A stretch of DNA of 64,000 bases from Vishniacozyma victoriae (GCA_017654735.1 JADPYG010000088.1:2046001-2110000); one strand, 5' to 3'; counted from the first letter of the stretch, positions 34,205 to 51,611 are shown. Program-made: numbers and translations. The notes: generated by a model from the sequence alone, not told the origin.

Positions 34205-34251
34205 CTATATGCATCAGCCTTGATTCTTCCTTGACATGGGATCTTACTCAC
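34205..34251 (-). other. Probable 5'-UTR intron of the EDC/PNRC-like gene
   Basis: On the minus strand GTGAGT (from 34251) runs 47 nt to GCATATAG, with a GGCTGATG branch motif 8-10 nt before the acceptor. The ATG follows after a single C. No in-frame ATG lies in the upstream leader, so the intron is in the 5' UTR. Confidence 0.6.
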
Positions 34252-34785
34252 TCCGAAATTGAATGATAATTATAGAGAAAGAGAAGGATACCGCAGTAAG
34301 ACCTTGGATGATGTGATCACAAAGGATGTATTGGATCAAGGGGTAAATGGTTTCGAGGACAATAAGTCGTCGGTGGATTGCTTTGATGGATGTGAACTTG
34401 GCGTCTGAAGATGACGACGAGTATGTTGGTTGGAATGGAAGCAGCGAGTACAGGATACTGTCCAGTATATATATTATGAGACAGGATACCAACAGACCAC
34501 GGGATGGAATAGAGGGAAGGAATGAGTCGGGTAACAGATAACAGAAGCAAACAATGGCTTCCCGCTAGAAACGTGCAACATTAGTAATTAATTCCTAATT
34601 AGATTAGTAAACCTTATTAGCAATTAAAGTATATAAGATTAGATTCCGCTAATCAAATCATTCTCACTAGGATTCTTTCCGCTCTTCTGTCTGGACACCT
34701 CCTCCACCTATACAACATGGGTGATATGAGTGACCACCTATAGCCGACATCTTATCATACCCACCTCGGACGATCACCTTACAAG
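34252..34785. other. Divergent promoter region with AT-rich island
   Basis: Lies between the leftward EDC/PNRC-like gene and the rightward PPR-like gene. The segment 34570-34660 is far more AT-rich than its surroundings, rich in TTAG/CTAA and TAATTA words, and ends in TATATAAGATTAG (about 34630), which could be the TATA box of the rightward gene. No coding sequence seen. Confidence 0.5.
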
Positions 34786-37458
34786 ATGCTTCGCTATCAA
34801 ACCCTCAAGTCGGTCTCAAGACTTGGAAACACGCGTCATCGATCCTCTGCAGCTCTTGCCCAAAATTTCCAACAAGACACGATCGAAGAAGAAGCCTGGG
34901 GCACAGAGTATGGCGCAGGACCATCACGGCTTCCCTATCAACCGCGAGGGGCGAATAATCGAGCCATTGAATCCGATTCCGAAGCCCGACATCTCGCACC
35001 CGCCTCATCCATCTCGTCCACTACACGCTTACGCCGCAACTTAGCGGCATTGCAGCATGGCGACTACAATTTCGATACTTTCACCCGCAAAGCTCTTACC
35101 GCTACTATCAATGACAAAAATGTCAAGAAGAGGCATCGGCCGTCACCACAACCACTATCCACCTACTCTCGCTTAGAGCTACACATAGTCATTCACCACC
35201 TACTACGCTCTCGGCAACCAATTTTGGCAGCAGCTGTCATATCACATGTAGCTACCGTGGGCATCGCAAGTAGACCAAGGCGTCGTAGGATCTTTGCATC
35301 CCGGACTCTCGAGCTTCTTTTCAACGAAATCAAGCAGGAACCCTTTGCACGAGAAAGTCGGTCTAGATCGAGATGGAAACGACTCACTGAAATTAAGACA
35401 AATTTCTCCTCGAATCAGCAACCTGTACCCACCACCAGCCATACCCTGACACCTGAATCTCAGACCCTCCTGAATCTATTGGACTCGCTGCAGGATATTC
35501 GACAACGACGACCGAATGCAATGTACGAAATTCTCATCCGACAATGTGTGGGCGAAGGAAGGCCAGATGTGGCGGCGAAGATATTTGTCGGATTAGTGGA
35601 GGAATGGGTCACCGAGGGAAGGGTAGCGGAAGGAGCGGATATTGAGGACTTTTGCGAAGGAGGTGGTCCGAGTGAAAAGCTAGAAATACAGCTGGTCTCG
35701 GATCAAATGGCGGCATGGTGGAAAGGAGTGAGAACATGGGCGTGGCCTGGAGAAGTTCTTTCACCTCATGGACGACTGGATCTATGGCATCCCAAGAATC
35801 TGTCGCTGGGCGAAAAGATGAAAGGCTTTCCGATGCCTGTACCGACTTCACCTCCGACGATGGTACCTGCACCGGACAATAGGCTCTTGCTCGACATTAT
35901 CGACTCGTTGCGCCTGGACCCGGCGAAATCGACGCCTATGGAACACACGACCTCGATGCGTGCTCTAGCTTATCTTGCCAATACCGTCTTATCTCGTACA
36001 CTCCCGATCTCGTCTCTTCGAAGCTTGTTTCATGCCATGTCGGCCACGGTCCATCGCCCACCTGTATATCCCGAAGGAGTCGATCCAGAAAAGATAATCC
36101 AGTCCGACCGATGGGCTTACGAATCTTTTACCCAGATTCACCTCGCTCTGCAGTCCCTCCTATCTGCTCCACCCATGTCGGCAAGCTCAATCAAGTACGC
36201 TCAATCAGTCGCACGCGCTCAGGCAGGCAATCCAGGAGTTCCACCACACCCCCCACCAGCTCAAAGTGGTTACATGCTCCCTCCTCTCAGCTGGACATCG
36301 TGTATCGTTTTGCTGCGTTATGGGATGTCGAGGCTCAAGATGCCAAGACTTGCGGGAAGCCTTGTTGCCTATATGAAGCAAGTCTTTGGTGCAGGTCATA
36401 CAGCACCTGCAGCCCACAATATCATGTTGGAATCTGCCACACGTATGCGTGACGACTCGATGGCGCAAATTGTCGCCAGACCTCTGTTTGGGGATGCGAT
36501 TTCCGAACAGCTTTCTCGAGGTAACAACATAATCGAGCAGTCGACTTCAACCTGGGAACCACCGACCCCTGATGGTGAGCATCTCGCTCTCGGACACCCT
36601 GAGTCTCGTTTGCAACCTATCGCCGACGAACGATCCTTGACGACCCTAATCACACATCTCAATGCTACGTCGCAGTACCCACTTCTTGAGAAGCTCATAT
36701 ACAAGCTCATCCCGTACCTATCGCTCGACACCAAAACCCACGCTCGATTTCACACGACACCCCCGCCTAAACCGCAAGCTCTACCCATATCACTGTACCC
36801 AGTCATTTTGTCAGGATTGCGCAAGGCTGGTAAAACAGGTCTCGCTCAGAGGGTGTTCAGTCTTGCTAAAATGGCCGAGCACGAGCTGGTCGAGTCTACA
36901 ACAGCTCGTCACGGTCCATCTCCAAATGCCGGGTTTCCTCGTCTCTCGATTGAAGCATATACCCATATGATTGAAATCTACGCGAACGAAGTGCGAGCAA
37001 CACGTCCAGGCAAAGAATGGGTGAAGGGCTGGAAACATCTGGATGGAGACGGTGTACACCGTCGGGACACAGCAGCTTCCAACATGGCCTGGCGGACATA
37101 CAATGACGCTCGAAACCGATGGCGAAACGCCCCAAATGAGCTCGACCACGCCCGATGCGCCCCAAACCTCGATTTCTTTCTAGCTATCACTCGAGCTTGT
37201 GAGCAACGATGGCAGCTCAAGCAACCTGGATCCCTTGATCGCCGATTGCTCGGGGAGCTGCAACTGGTCTCGAAAGATATGGCAGAGTTCAAGATACCTC
37301 TCCTCGAGCGTGTATACAAAAAGCTCGACCTGGAACCGACTGTTCAACTATATGAGGAGGACACCCATCGGACCGAAGATGATCCAGCGATCACCCTGGC
37401 CGAGATGTGGCTCAAAGGCGAGGCTACAGGGACAGAGAAGAGGCATACACCTTCATAG
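34786..37458 (+). CDS. Mitochondrial PPR-like helical-repeat protein
   Basis: A single uninterrupted exon of 890 codons, the longest open frame here and unusual in this intron-rich region. The N-terminus (MLRYQTLKSVSRLGNTRHRS) is basic and acid-free, a good mitochondrial presequence. Helical hairpins recur: SRLELHIVIHHLLRSRQPIL, then PNAMYEILIRQCVGEGRPDV with AAKIFVGLVEEW, and ISLYPVILSGLRKAGKTGLA followed by RLSIEAYTHMIEIYANEVRA. The spacing and the A-x-R-V-F pattern recall degenerate pentatricopeptide repeats of fungal mitochondrial RNA-binding factors. A role in mitochondrial mRNA stability or translation is inferred, not shown. It converges on the POF1-like gene with only 53 bp between stops. 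Confidence 0.8.
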   Translation: MLRYQTLKSVSRLGNTRHRSSAALAQNFQQDTIEEEAWGTEYGAGPSRLPYQPRGANNRAIESDSEARHLAPASSISSTTRLRRNLAALQHGDYNFDTFTRKALTATINDKNVKKRHRPSPQPLSTYSRLELHIVIHHLLRSRQPILAAAVISHVATVGIASRPRRRRIFASRTLELLFNEIKQEPFARESRSRSRWKRLTEIKTNFSSNQQPVPTTSHTLTPESQTLLNLLDSLQDIRQRRPNAMYEILIRQCVGEGRPDVAAKIFVGLVEEWVTEGRVAEGADIEDFCEGGGPSEKLEIQLVSDQMAAWWKGVRTWAWPGEVLSPHGRLDLWHPKNLSLGEKMKGFPMPVPTSPPTMVPAPDNRLLLDIIDSLRLDPAKSTPMEHTTSMRALAYLANTVLSRTLPISSLRSLFHAMSATVHRPPVYPEGVDPEKIIQSDRWAYESFTQIHLALQSLLSAPPMSASSIKYAQSVARAQAGNPGVPPHPPPAQSGYMLPPLSWTSCIVLLRYGMSRLKMPRLAGSLVAYMKQVFGAGHTAPAAHNIMLESATRMRDDSMAQIVARPLFGDAISEQLSRGNNIIEQSTSTWEPPTPDGEHLALGHPESRLQPIADERSLTTLITHLNATSQYPLLEKLIYKLIPYLSLDTKTHARFHTTPPPKPQALPISLYPVILSGLRKAGKTGLAQRVFSLAKMAEHELVESTTARHGPSPNAGFPRLSIEAYTHMIEIYANEVRATRPGKEWVKGWKHLDGDGVHRRDTAASNMAWRTYNDARNRWRNAPNELDHARCAPNLDFFLAITRACEQRWQLKQPGSLDRRLLGELQLVSKDMAEFKIPLLERVYKKLDLEPTVQLYEEDTHRTEDDPAITLAEMWLKGEATGTEKRHTPS

Positions 37459-37511
37459 TAGTCATTACGTAGACATATCTGCTGTATATACCTTGTTGCA
37501 TCAATGCTGCA

Positions 37512-38375
37512 TTACTTCTTCTCATTCGAGCCCTCGCTATACAAACCCTCTGTACGGATATATTCCTCAATCTCCTCGCTGACCAGTCCGCCTAGACTTC
37601 CAGAGCCTTTGATAGCCTCCCTCACACTCGTACTGCTTATATCCTGCCGTCCCTCCTTGAAGCTCCCTCTCAGCCTGATCCTGCCCTGCGCTACCCAATC
37701 CTGCACTTCCGGTCCTTCTAGTACACCTTCCTCCACTCCTCTCGAAGTCTCATCCTCGCCTCGTTGTGCCGAGACCAGGTAGCAGGTCTTGAAAAATGGG
37801 TCCATCGTCTCTCTCATTCCTTTCGGGTAGTATCTCGGTACAAAGCATCGAATCAGAGTATCGGTGCCGATCAAGAAACTCATTTGAACATTGTCGATCC
37901 CCTTCTCCCTCTTCAACCATTCCTGAACTATCTCGGCCTTTCCGGCAAATGTCGGCTCGTTCAGTAATCCAATCCCGACGCCTTGTCCGGTATTACGCTC
38001 CACTCGCTCCGCCAGAAAGGTCATCATCTCGAATCGTTGCAACAGGGACGCATCGGTAGCTTTAAGTGTTTTATCGACATTCCGTAATGAGAATAGTAAT
38101 AGTCGAGTGGTATATGGATTGGTAGTATCAGGAGTCGTCGGTGTCGAAGGTGGGTGAGTGGGGAAGGAGGATGATGCGATAGCCTCATGGGCTAGATGAG
38201 GGGGATTGAAGGAAGAATCGAGTACGGCTATGTGCGGTATTGAGCTGGATTTCTCGCTGGTGGAATGGGGCCAATTGGGCGGGGCGTACAGGAGCGCGAA
38301 TGGTGCTGAGCTCGATGTGGCTTGATCGAGCCTCTGTTTGAGTTCGTCGCGAGCTATGCGGACCATCCTGCGCAT
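37512..38375 (-). CDS. POF1: NMNAT-like nucleotidyltransferase (POF1 family)
   Basis: One exon of 287 codons. IAVLDSSFNPPHLAHEAIA carries the nucleotidyltransferase GxFxPxHxxH-like motif in the degenerate form SFNPPHLAH. The Rossmann-like core continues with RLLLFSLRNVDKT, FLIGTDTLIRCFVPRYYP and the ISSTSVREAI motif (ISSTxxR), which binds the nucleotide phosphates. This combination, with NVDK rather than NPHK, matches fungal Pof1-type proteins, relatives of nicotinamide-mononucleotide adenylyltransferase. The activity is an adenylyl transfer whose physiological substrate is less certain than for Nma1; yeast Pof1 has been linked to filamentation and ER protein quality control. No targeting signal is seen. 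Confidence 0.85.
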   Translation of the reverse strand: MRRMVRIARDELKQRLDQATSSSAPFALLYAPPNWPHSTSEKSSSIPHIAVLDSSFNPPHLAHEAIASSSFPTHPPSTPTTPDTTNPYTTRLLLFSLRNVDKTLKATDASLLQRFEMMTFLAERVERNTGQGVGIGLLNEPTFAGKAEIVQEWLKREKGIDNVQMSFLIGTDTLIRCFVPRYYPKGMRETMDPFFKTCYLVSAQRGEDETSRGVEEGVLEGPEVQDWVAQGRIRLRGSFKEGRQDISSTSVREAIKGSGSLGGLVSEEIEEYIRTEGLYSEGSNEKK

Positions 38376-38602
38376 GTGGAGTAGGCCTTAGCTTATGAAG
38401 AAAGTCATCTGTAAAAGTACAACCCGGGATTCAGATCACGCGTCCGGTTTTTGTAGATGCACCAAAACCCGATTTTCTGGGTGGACAAAGCATGATAATA
38501 CATATTTACTGAATACAGATGGTACATAAGAGGCGCGAATTATGGAAGGTGGTCATCAGAATGATAGAGATGTGGGGGTGGGAAGGCGGGATATGAGGCT
38601 GA

Positions 38603-44539
<5,937 letters not shown>

Positions 44540-45046
44540 TTGGTAGATCGAAAAGGATTGTGAGAGAGATTGAAGGCGAAGGCGATATTGGGTTTATATG
44601 GGCGCGGCAGTCGAGATGGACGGCACTCGTGAATGGAGAGAGACCCCTGCTAGCACAACGGGCGCCCAGGAGCTGACACGGAGTCGTCATGAAAGGTAGT
44701 CGGCCCGTCACGGCACCGCATCGAGCATCAACATGGAGCGTTGATGAAAGGTTATCGCCTATCGTCGGGGTCCTGTCAGGAGTCAGCTCATGATCAGACG
44801 TCACATCTTGCACATACCTTTGTATCTGAGCGGATCCGATTTGCAGCCATATCACCTCCTTTGATCTTAATAACACCTCCTTTGATCTTTCCCGAAAGCC
44901 AGCTGACGTTCCTTTCAACTTTGACCCCTTCACTTTTCCTTTCATTGCCCGCCGGTGAGATGATTGACCATCTACATTGTCATTTTTATTCTTATACAGA
45001 ACGAAGGCTTTTCTGAGCTTCGAAGTTGTAAAACAGCGAAACAATA
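44540..45046. other. Divergent promoter region: ABCC transporter and membrane protein
   Basis: No coding sequence supported. It contains the two CACCTCCTTTGATCTT copies described separately, and GC-rich DNA closer to the transporter start. Confidence 0.5.
44853..44889 (+). promoter_or_regulatory. Direct repeat CACCTCCTTTGATCTT x2, 21-bp phase
   Basis: Perfect 16-bp copies at 44853-44868 and 44874-44889, separated by AATAA. The 21-bp period equals two helical turns, so two protein copies would sit on one face. Located about 160-195 bp before the ATG at 45047 and about 315-350 bp before the ABCC start. Confidence 0.6.
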
Positions 45047-46474
45047 TGTCTGAAACACCCGCCTCAAAGATTCCTACCCGGGAGGAGGCCAAGAAGAAGA
45101 TCACGGAGGGGGTCGAGACCGCCCAAACTGCTGTACCGAAAGCCGGTGGATTTGTTACTCCTCTTATAGATGGGGTCGTTGATGCCCTTGGAGGTGTAAG
45201 TCGCCTTTGGAGCTATACATAGCTGACTTCCAGTACGACAACATAGACCGACAGGTCAGCCATTGTCCCATATAGTGTTTCAGAACTTACCGTACAGGTC
45301 CGAAAGTACAACCCAGCTTTCCACAACTTTTGCGAGACTTCTTTCCTAAAGAAGATATCGTTCACCAACAAGCCGACCAAGCTACTAGTACTGATGTTCG
45401 CCCTGACTATCCTCCAAATGTAAGTGGAATGAGAGAGGAGCGGTTGGCTGATGTCAGGGTTCTCCCAATATTCAAGTGGGTCTTTGATTCCCTTGCCCGG
45501 ATGCTCGGCTTCATCTTTCTTTACAATGGTGGTCTTGCCCAACTTCAATCGGGCTATAGAAGTCCCAAGACTGCCAATCAAGTCAAAGCATATCTCACCA
45601 CCTTACTTATCCTATCCGCCATACAACTCATTCCCGCCGTCCTGTTCGATACGACTACCCATATGGGCGCCCTTTGGGGGTTTCTAGTTCCGGTGCTCCT
45701 GTTCACTTGCCCCGATTGGAATGCCGACCAGCCGATTGCGGTGATGATCTGCGACTCGGTATTTGCTACGATCTCGCTCGCTATTTCCAGCGTGATCCCT
45801 GCTTCTGTCCAAGTGAGTTTTGGTCGAAGATCTATTCTGATTGTTAGGGTGATCAGAGTCAGAATCTAGCCTTGTTGGCTGGAGTCGTTGTAGCCGGACT
45901 CTTGTGAGTGTCTTCCAGGCCCAGGTATTCTGACGGAGAGCTGACTATACAGCTGGATAGGTGCGATAGGTGCTACCGGCAGCTACCTCGCGACTTGGTC
46001 CTACCTCTCTTTCTCGACCATCAACGCCCTAGGTGCCGACCTCGCCGACGCCAAAGATGCGCTTTACAAGCCACAAATGATCGTATGGCATAATCTCCTC
46101 GCAATCTGGTTATGGCGATACTTTGTTTCAGCCCTCGAGGCTATCGGCATTCCAGGAATCGTGTCCATCCTCGGGTTGTTGCTGTATTACATTCCGACCT
46201 ATTTCCTCTGGATGACCGGATTCTTCTTCTTGATGCTCATCACCAAGAAAATCGGTAGTAAGGAATACGTGAGCTCTTCTTTACCGAGCTCGAAACGTGG
46301 CGATAGCTGATGCACATTCAGAAGGCAGATACTTGGTACGCTAGATGGTTGTTGGGCGGAGTCGGATCGGCGGTTACGCGTCAGACGGTCGCAGCTCCAG
46401 CTGCTCCTAGGTCATCGTCTTCGTCACGGCCTCGAGAGTCTTCTTCTTCGTCTAAAAAAGATGAGAAGAAGTGA
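45047..46474 (+). CDS. Uncharacterised multi-pass membrane protein
   Basis: Seven or so short exons; the first are tiny (YDNIDRQ forms one whole exon of 21 nt between two introns). After an acid/lysine-rich N-terminus (SETPASKIPTREEAKKK) come at least five membrane segments: LLVLMFALTILQMVLPIF, YLTTLLILSAIQLIPAVLF, ALWGFLVPVLLFTC, LALLAGVVVAGLL and IVSILGLLLYYIPTYFLWM. The C-terminus is a Ser/Lys-rich cytosolic tail ending KKDEKK; its lysines at -1 and -2 do not form a standard KKxx retrieval signal. I do not recognise the family; a REEP/Yop1-like reticulon protein was considered but its motifs are not evident. It shares a divergent promoter with the ABCC pump. Confidence 0.78.
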
Positions 46475-46693
46475 CAGCCGTCCTATCCTTCTGCAGCAAG
46501 CCTCTTAGCACCGAGTTCAGACACAACTAGCGCACAGAAGTAGATGTACAAAGAGAGGATGCAAATCCTTGTTTACGCGTCAACGAGCAGTCGTGTGATG
46601 TCATCTGACCATCAATTCATGACTGTCGTCGATTGTACTTCTCACATTTCCTGACACACTAGCAGCCTCTTTGCCGTCCGAGAACCGTCCAGC

Positions 46694-48197
46694 ATGCCTC
46701 CCAAGCCGAATGACTTGGACGAGATACCGGCGACGGCGGTCCTGCCGCTACAGGACTGGCTGAAACTGCTCTCTGGCCGTGGAGTCGAGATGCGAGTAGC
46801 TATGTCATTAGCTTCAAAGATGTGCGTTAGACTGTCATGAGGTCAGAGCTGACGACAGATACAACAGTCACAATACGAAGGAGAGGTTGGCTACGCTGGA
46901 TGCCAAGAAGTTGACTCCTCATATACAAGACAAGGAGCAACGTCGGACGGTCGTCAATGCAGTCAAGGGAATCGCTTCTGGTCAGGTAAGTATTATCGTT
47001 CCAAGATTAAGAGGCAGAAGCTGACAATCATCAGGCAAAAGCCAAGAAGTTCAACAAGGATTCAGACCTCATGCAACCATTACCTACAAGTGCCGATATC
47101 GATCAGCCCGCATCACTGGAAATCAAGGAAATCACCGATCCAGAAGCATTGATACCAGTATCAATCACCACCAACAGAGCACCAGTCAAGACAGCATGGG
47201 CATTCGTAGTCAGCGAAAGACTAGGATTCGACCGCCAAGAAGCCTTGTCAATTGCCCATGTCTTTGTGCATTTCTCGTCAATGAAGCACGCTCTAATGCT
47301 GGGAAATATCTACAACAAGCAGGAGACCAAGGAGGCGGAGGAAGAGATGTCAGAACTACCAGACGGGGCCAAGTGGATCAAGAAGAAGCCGGAGCCCGCC
47401 TGGAGCGGGAAGAAGAGGAGGCGTGACGAGCCGAAGGAGACCGAAGCTGTGCAAAGTTCACAGCCGTGGGTCGGGCTGCTGAGAGCAAAGTGAGTCTCTT
47501 AGATCCGTATGAGTGCTTCAAGCTGATTCTCAGGATGTATGTTCCCCTGATCCCTTCTTTGTCTCTGACGAAGATAGACCGGTCATTGAGAGACATGATG
47601 GGACTTGGCGAGCGATCGAAAAGGGTCTGCCCGTTCAACCCAGTCAAGTAAGTTATATACAACAATGTGAGCTGACATGTAGGCGTTCCTCTACTTCACA
47701 AAGGCGTTCAAGGACTTTACACCCCACGTCATAGGCGCCATGAGACTAGTCGCAAATTCGTATGATCCGGAAGAGCTCAACCTCATCGGTATGGGTCTAT
47801 ACGTAAGTGGTTTTCCACTCTTGGTTCTCAATCAGCTGATCAGCAGAACGAATTTAAGCCAGATGTCGTAGAGTGGGGTCAAAAAGGAATTTTACAATGC
47901 TCCAGGATTTTGGATCAAGCCAAAGGGCCAGTCACCACCCAAAATGAAGGACCACCAGAGGATCTAGACCTAGGTCCGGCTCGTCCGCCGATTAAGCCGG
48001 TCATGTCGGGCGGTGATCTCGGCTTGGGGGATGAGGAAGTAGGCTCGCCATTATCCGACTTGCCTGACTTGGATCCTGAGTCGAAGCGAGCTAAAGTCGA
48101 AGAAGCGGGCATGAGCCTTGAGGAGTACGAAGCGATGCTGGACGCAGAGGATGGCGAAGGAGGATTTCTAGAGGCTGGGGGTATCCTGGACTCTTGA
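46694..48197 (+). CDS. Conserved fungal protein of unknown function, helical, acidic C-terminus
   Basis: ATG 46694 starts MPPKPNDLDEIPATAVLP. About six exons join to roughly 400 residues. Two blocks look conserved: APVKTAWAFVVSERLGFDRQ with EALSIAHVFVHFSSMKHALM, and a C-terminal domain with FLYFTKAFKDFTPHVIGAMR followed by LVANSYDPEELNLIGMGLY and EFKPDVVEWGQKG. Between them is a basic linker (SGKKRRRDEPKE) that could be a nuclear localisation signal. The tail is acidic (LEEYEAMLDAEDGEGG). No enzyme motif, signal peptide or membrane span. The pattern suggests a small nuclear regulator, but I cannot name a function. Confidence 0.75.
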
Positions 48198-48775
48198 TCG
48201 AGCACGGCTACAATGACAGCTCGACATTCACGATCAGCATTCACCACAGCACCGTATGACGCAGCCGGGGTAGCTCTTGTCTAAGCGGGACCTTTTGCTC
48301 GGTATAGCAGCTATGAGACGCTGAGAGCGCCACCTGCTGGTCCGAAGCTGGCCAGTTCAGATAGATTGATATCCGTACACAGAGACGCGATAGGCAACAC
48401 ATATGCATATATAATATATTGTCTACGTAAAAGATGTTATGGACGGAACGAGCCACGATCGCCATCTCAGCCCTTGAAGTGCTAAACACATATCTCCGAA
48501 GGAAACAAGGGTGACAAACGGATCAGAATGCCCATGCTTTTATTCTTCCGCCAGGTTATTGATGTTCACCGTCATAAATATGGCTCGAGGCCGGACGGGA
48601 ACGGTGGTACGTCTGTTCTTTGGAGAAGACCGAAGCCTCCTCCTCCGAAGAGACGAGACCTTAACCCCGGAGTGTCGTGCAATCGTAGACGCCTAGGAAA
48701 GGGAGGTCAGTATTGGTGGTGAAGCATGTCAGTCCCGCGTCAGTACACTGGCCGAGGTCGATAACCTATGCATGG
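48198..48775. other. Convergent spacer, no clear gene
   Basis: Between two convergent genes. On the minus strand 48,540-48,710 there is a Gly/Arg/Pro-rich open stretch that could be an extra last exon of the PAXBP1-like gene if a donor near 48,790 is used, but neither model is decisive. Confidence 0.35.
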
Positions 48776-51493
48776 CTAGTAGCGACGCCGTATCGGACCT
48801 GTACGTAGTGAATTGGCGAGATCAGGTGGGATCATAGGACCAACAATCTCGATAACCTGTTGATCAGCAAAGGAACCACCAGTTCCCGGGACGACTGACC
48901 TTCAAGCCCATCTCCCTACCACCACCATCCCAAGCCCGCTCCAGTACTGGTCGTAGGACGTCATTGACGATCCGCGTGATCAACTCTCTCGCTTCATTCG
49001 GTGATTGGCGTCTCAGCAGTAGAATATTCTTCACTAGCTTCAAGCGGCGTCGGGCGAATCGATCCATTGATGTACGTGACGCTGGATCAAATGCTGGTGC
49101 GGGAATAGCCGAGGGCGTTGCGGCCTGCTGGACTGACGTTGCTAAGTCGACGATATGATTATGGAAGACCATCAAAATGGCTTTCAGGAAAGACTGATAA
49201 TCAGCGGTGTTTGAAACCGGGCTGATATTGCTCACAGTGTACTTCCGACTATCCTTGCCTGTCAATTCCGAAATGACATCTGCCAGATCGACGGCTCGCC
49301 TCGTTTGGGGCGTCGAGTAAGGGTCATAAGCCCCATTCTCGAGTGCTTTGACCAGCAGGGGCACCACGGCTCGAGAGACCATCTCGGGGATCAGATCACC
49401 TTCTGGACCGAGTGGTGGTTCATCGTCATCGTCTTCGTCCATATGTCCATTCTGCGGGCGAACAGGATGGCAATAGGAATGTATCGATTGGAACCAGGTA
49501 AATGACTCGAGAGTGGTATTGGACTGCACGTCAGCTGGGCTCAAGTCTGGATATTAAGGAGCTTACCCGTAGAGGTTCCCATCCAACCATCTCTCCCCTA
49601 GCCCAGAATTCCCAAGCATGAACCAGAGCAAGACCACCGAAAGCATTAACATACTCCTCCTCGTGATGTTTCCGCCATCCGCCAAATTTGACAGCCACCC
49701 CCTTCTCTGGATCCCTAAAGTCTTCTGCTCTGACATCGTCAAGCAGGCCATGAACCCTCTTTTCCAATTGCTGATGTGCGGCAAAGTAGTCTTCGGCATC
49801 ACCTTCAGCTAATGTCGAATCGGTGGAGAATCCTTCGTCTTCGCGAGATGCTCGTTGTTTGCGTTTACCACGTCTTGACTCTCGGGCAATCCGACGGGCT
49901 CGACGAACTCCAGAATGAGGACCCGCTTCCGACGGCTTCGATCTACCGAGTTCATCGACCTCTTCTGGTTCATCTGCGGGTGGAGGCGCGACTCCTAACG
50001 CCAGGGCGAGGTCGTCGAGATCGTCTGCGATCCGACGTTTTCCACTCATTTCGGCGCGTTCTCGATAGTGATGGAGCGCATCTGCTTCGATGGCCTCGAG
50101 TTTGGGGAACTGGATCGTCAGCATGATTCTATGTGGCTTGATGCAACTGACCTTCTCCTCCAGGAACCGACCAAGCATCTCGATCCATCCCCTAAACTCC
50201 TCGACCCATTCACGTTTCCCCTCTACCCTCTCGACCTCTTTCCTCAAGTCGATTTCTTGCTCTTCAAGGGCAGCTAAATCACGGACATTCGTCTCGAGGG
50301 TCTGCTCGTTTTGGGATTTGGTGACGCTAAGCTGGGCTAGGGAATTGGCGAGGCGACTCTGAGCAGGCGTAATTGTGGGCAGTGGCCGAGCTGTTGGCAC
50401 TGAATGTCAGCTGAGCGCTTGGAAGTTCATGGAACGAGCTCACTTGGTGTAGGTTGATAGCTCGCTTTCGCGGGCTTTTCCGGTTCTTCTTCTTTCCATC
50501 CACCTGCCCTTCTCACTTGAGCCATCTCCCATTCTTGCGTCTCCTCATCGTCTTCGTCCTCCATTTCACTGCTGATCAGCGCTGCACGAATGGCACATCA
50601 ACCAAGACGTACCGATCATCGATGAGTTCTCCTATCTCATTCCGTAATCTACGTGCTGCCTCCCCTTTCGCTTTCTTGCCAATATGTAATTTATCGTTAG
50701 CCTCGGTGTACATGGCCATGTCTATGATGAGCGTTGACCAGGATTTAAGATCCGGAAAAGACTCACCTTCATCGCCCTCGTCACCTTCATCTTCTTCGCG
50801 CATCAGACGTGACTCTGGATGTGGTCCCTTGTCTCCGTCATGCACTATCAATTTCCCTCCACCCAGTGATATAAAGTCCTCTTCTCCATTGATATCGTGC
50901 TTGGAGCTTTCAACCCTCGCCTGACGCTTCATCTTGGCAGCTGCTATAGCGGCTGTATCGGGTATGCCTTCCGTCGTATCGATACTGGCATATTTATCTC
51001 GAGCCATTTTCGATAATCCATTCGCATCCACCTCTTCAATATCGTCATCATCGTCGACAGTAACCGGACGTGGCCCTCGTGTAGGTGTGCTCGCCTTGAG
51101 CTGAGATAGATAGTCGGAAGAGTAAGATGGCGAAGCTGCCAGTGGCGAAGATGATGATGCAACAGCGTTCTCGAGACGTGCCGTCGTGGATTGCGATAGT
51201 AATGACCGTCTAGGTTTGCTAGGTTCGCCTTCTCCACCAGCTTTGTCCCCACCAAAGCTGAGTCGACTGCTACCTAGTGGACGGTCCCTGCGCTTATCCT
51301 TGTCCCTCTTGCCAGCCTTCTTCCTCTCAAAGACGCTGCCCATACTGACATCCCCGTCTTCATCTCCGACATCAATGCTCGTGTCTGGGTCATCTGCGGT
51401 GATGCTGGATCGTGCCAGTGGCGAAGAGGTCGTTGTAGGGTCCTCTGATTCCCTTGCACGCAGCGATGGGCGGCTTTTCGCCTTTTTGAACAT
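48776..51493 (-). CDS. PAXBP1: GCFC-domain splicing factor (PAXBP1/GCFC2-like)
   Basis: ATG 51493 gives MFKKAKSRPSLRARE, the typical short basic start of this family. The N-terminal half is disordered and acidic with VSMGSVFERKKAG, then MARDKYASIDTTEGIPDTAA and EEDFISLGGGKLIVHD. A coiled coil (LAALEEQEIDLRKEVERVEG) leads into the GCFC domain: EDFRDPEKGVAVKFGGWRKH, HEEEYVNAFGGLALVHAWEF, then EMVSRAVVPLLVKALENGAY and RRRLKLVKNILLLRRQS. The human counterparts are PAXBP1 and GCFC2; the related TFIP11/Ntr1 complex drives spliceosome disassembly. Here a nuclear splicing role is expected. The last junction is unresolved; reading the final exon directly gives LANSLRTGPIRRRY and a stop at 48776. Confidence 0.87.
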
Positions 51494-51611
51494 ATGGGGT
51501 GAATGATGTAGAAAGACAGGCAAGTTACAGCTAATTCAACTTCTTGGCTTCGGTGATAATTGCTTCCGTACATTGGTACAGTAATCCTGATATGCATACA
51601 ATACACTACTA

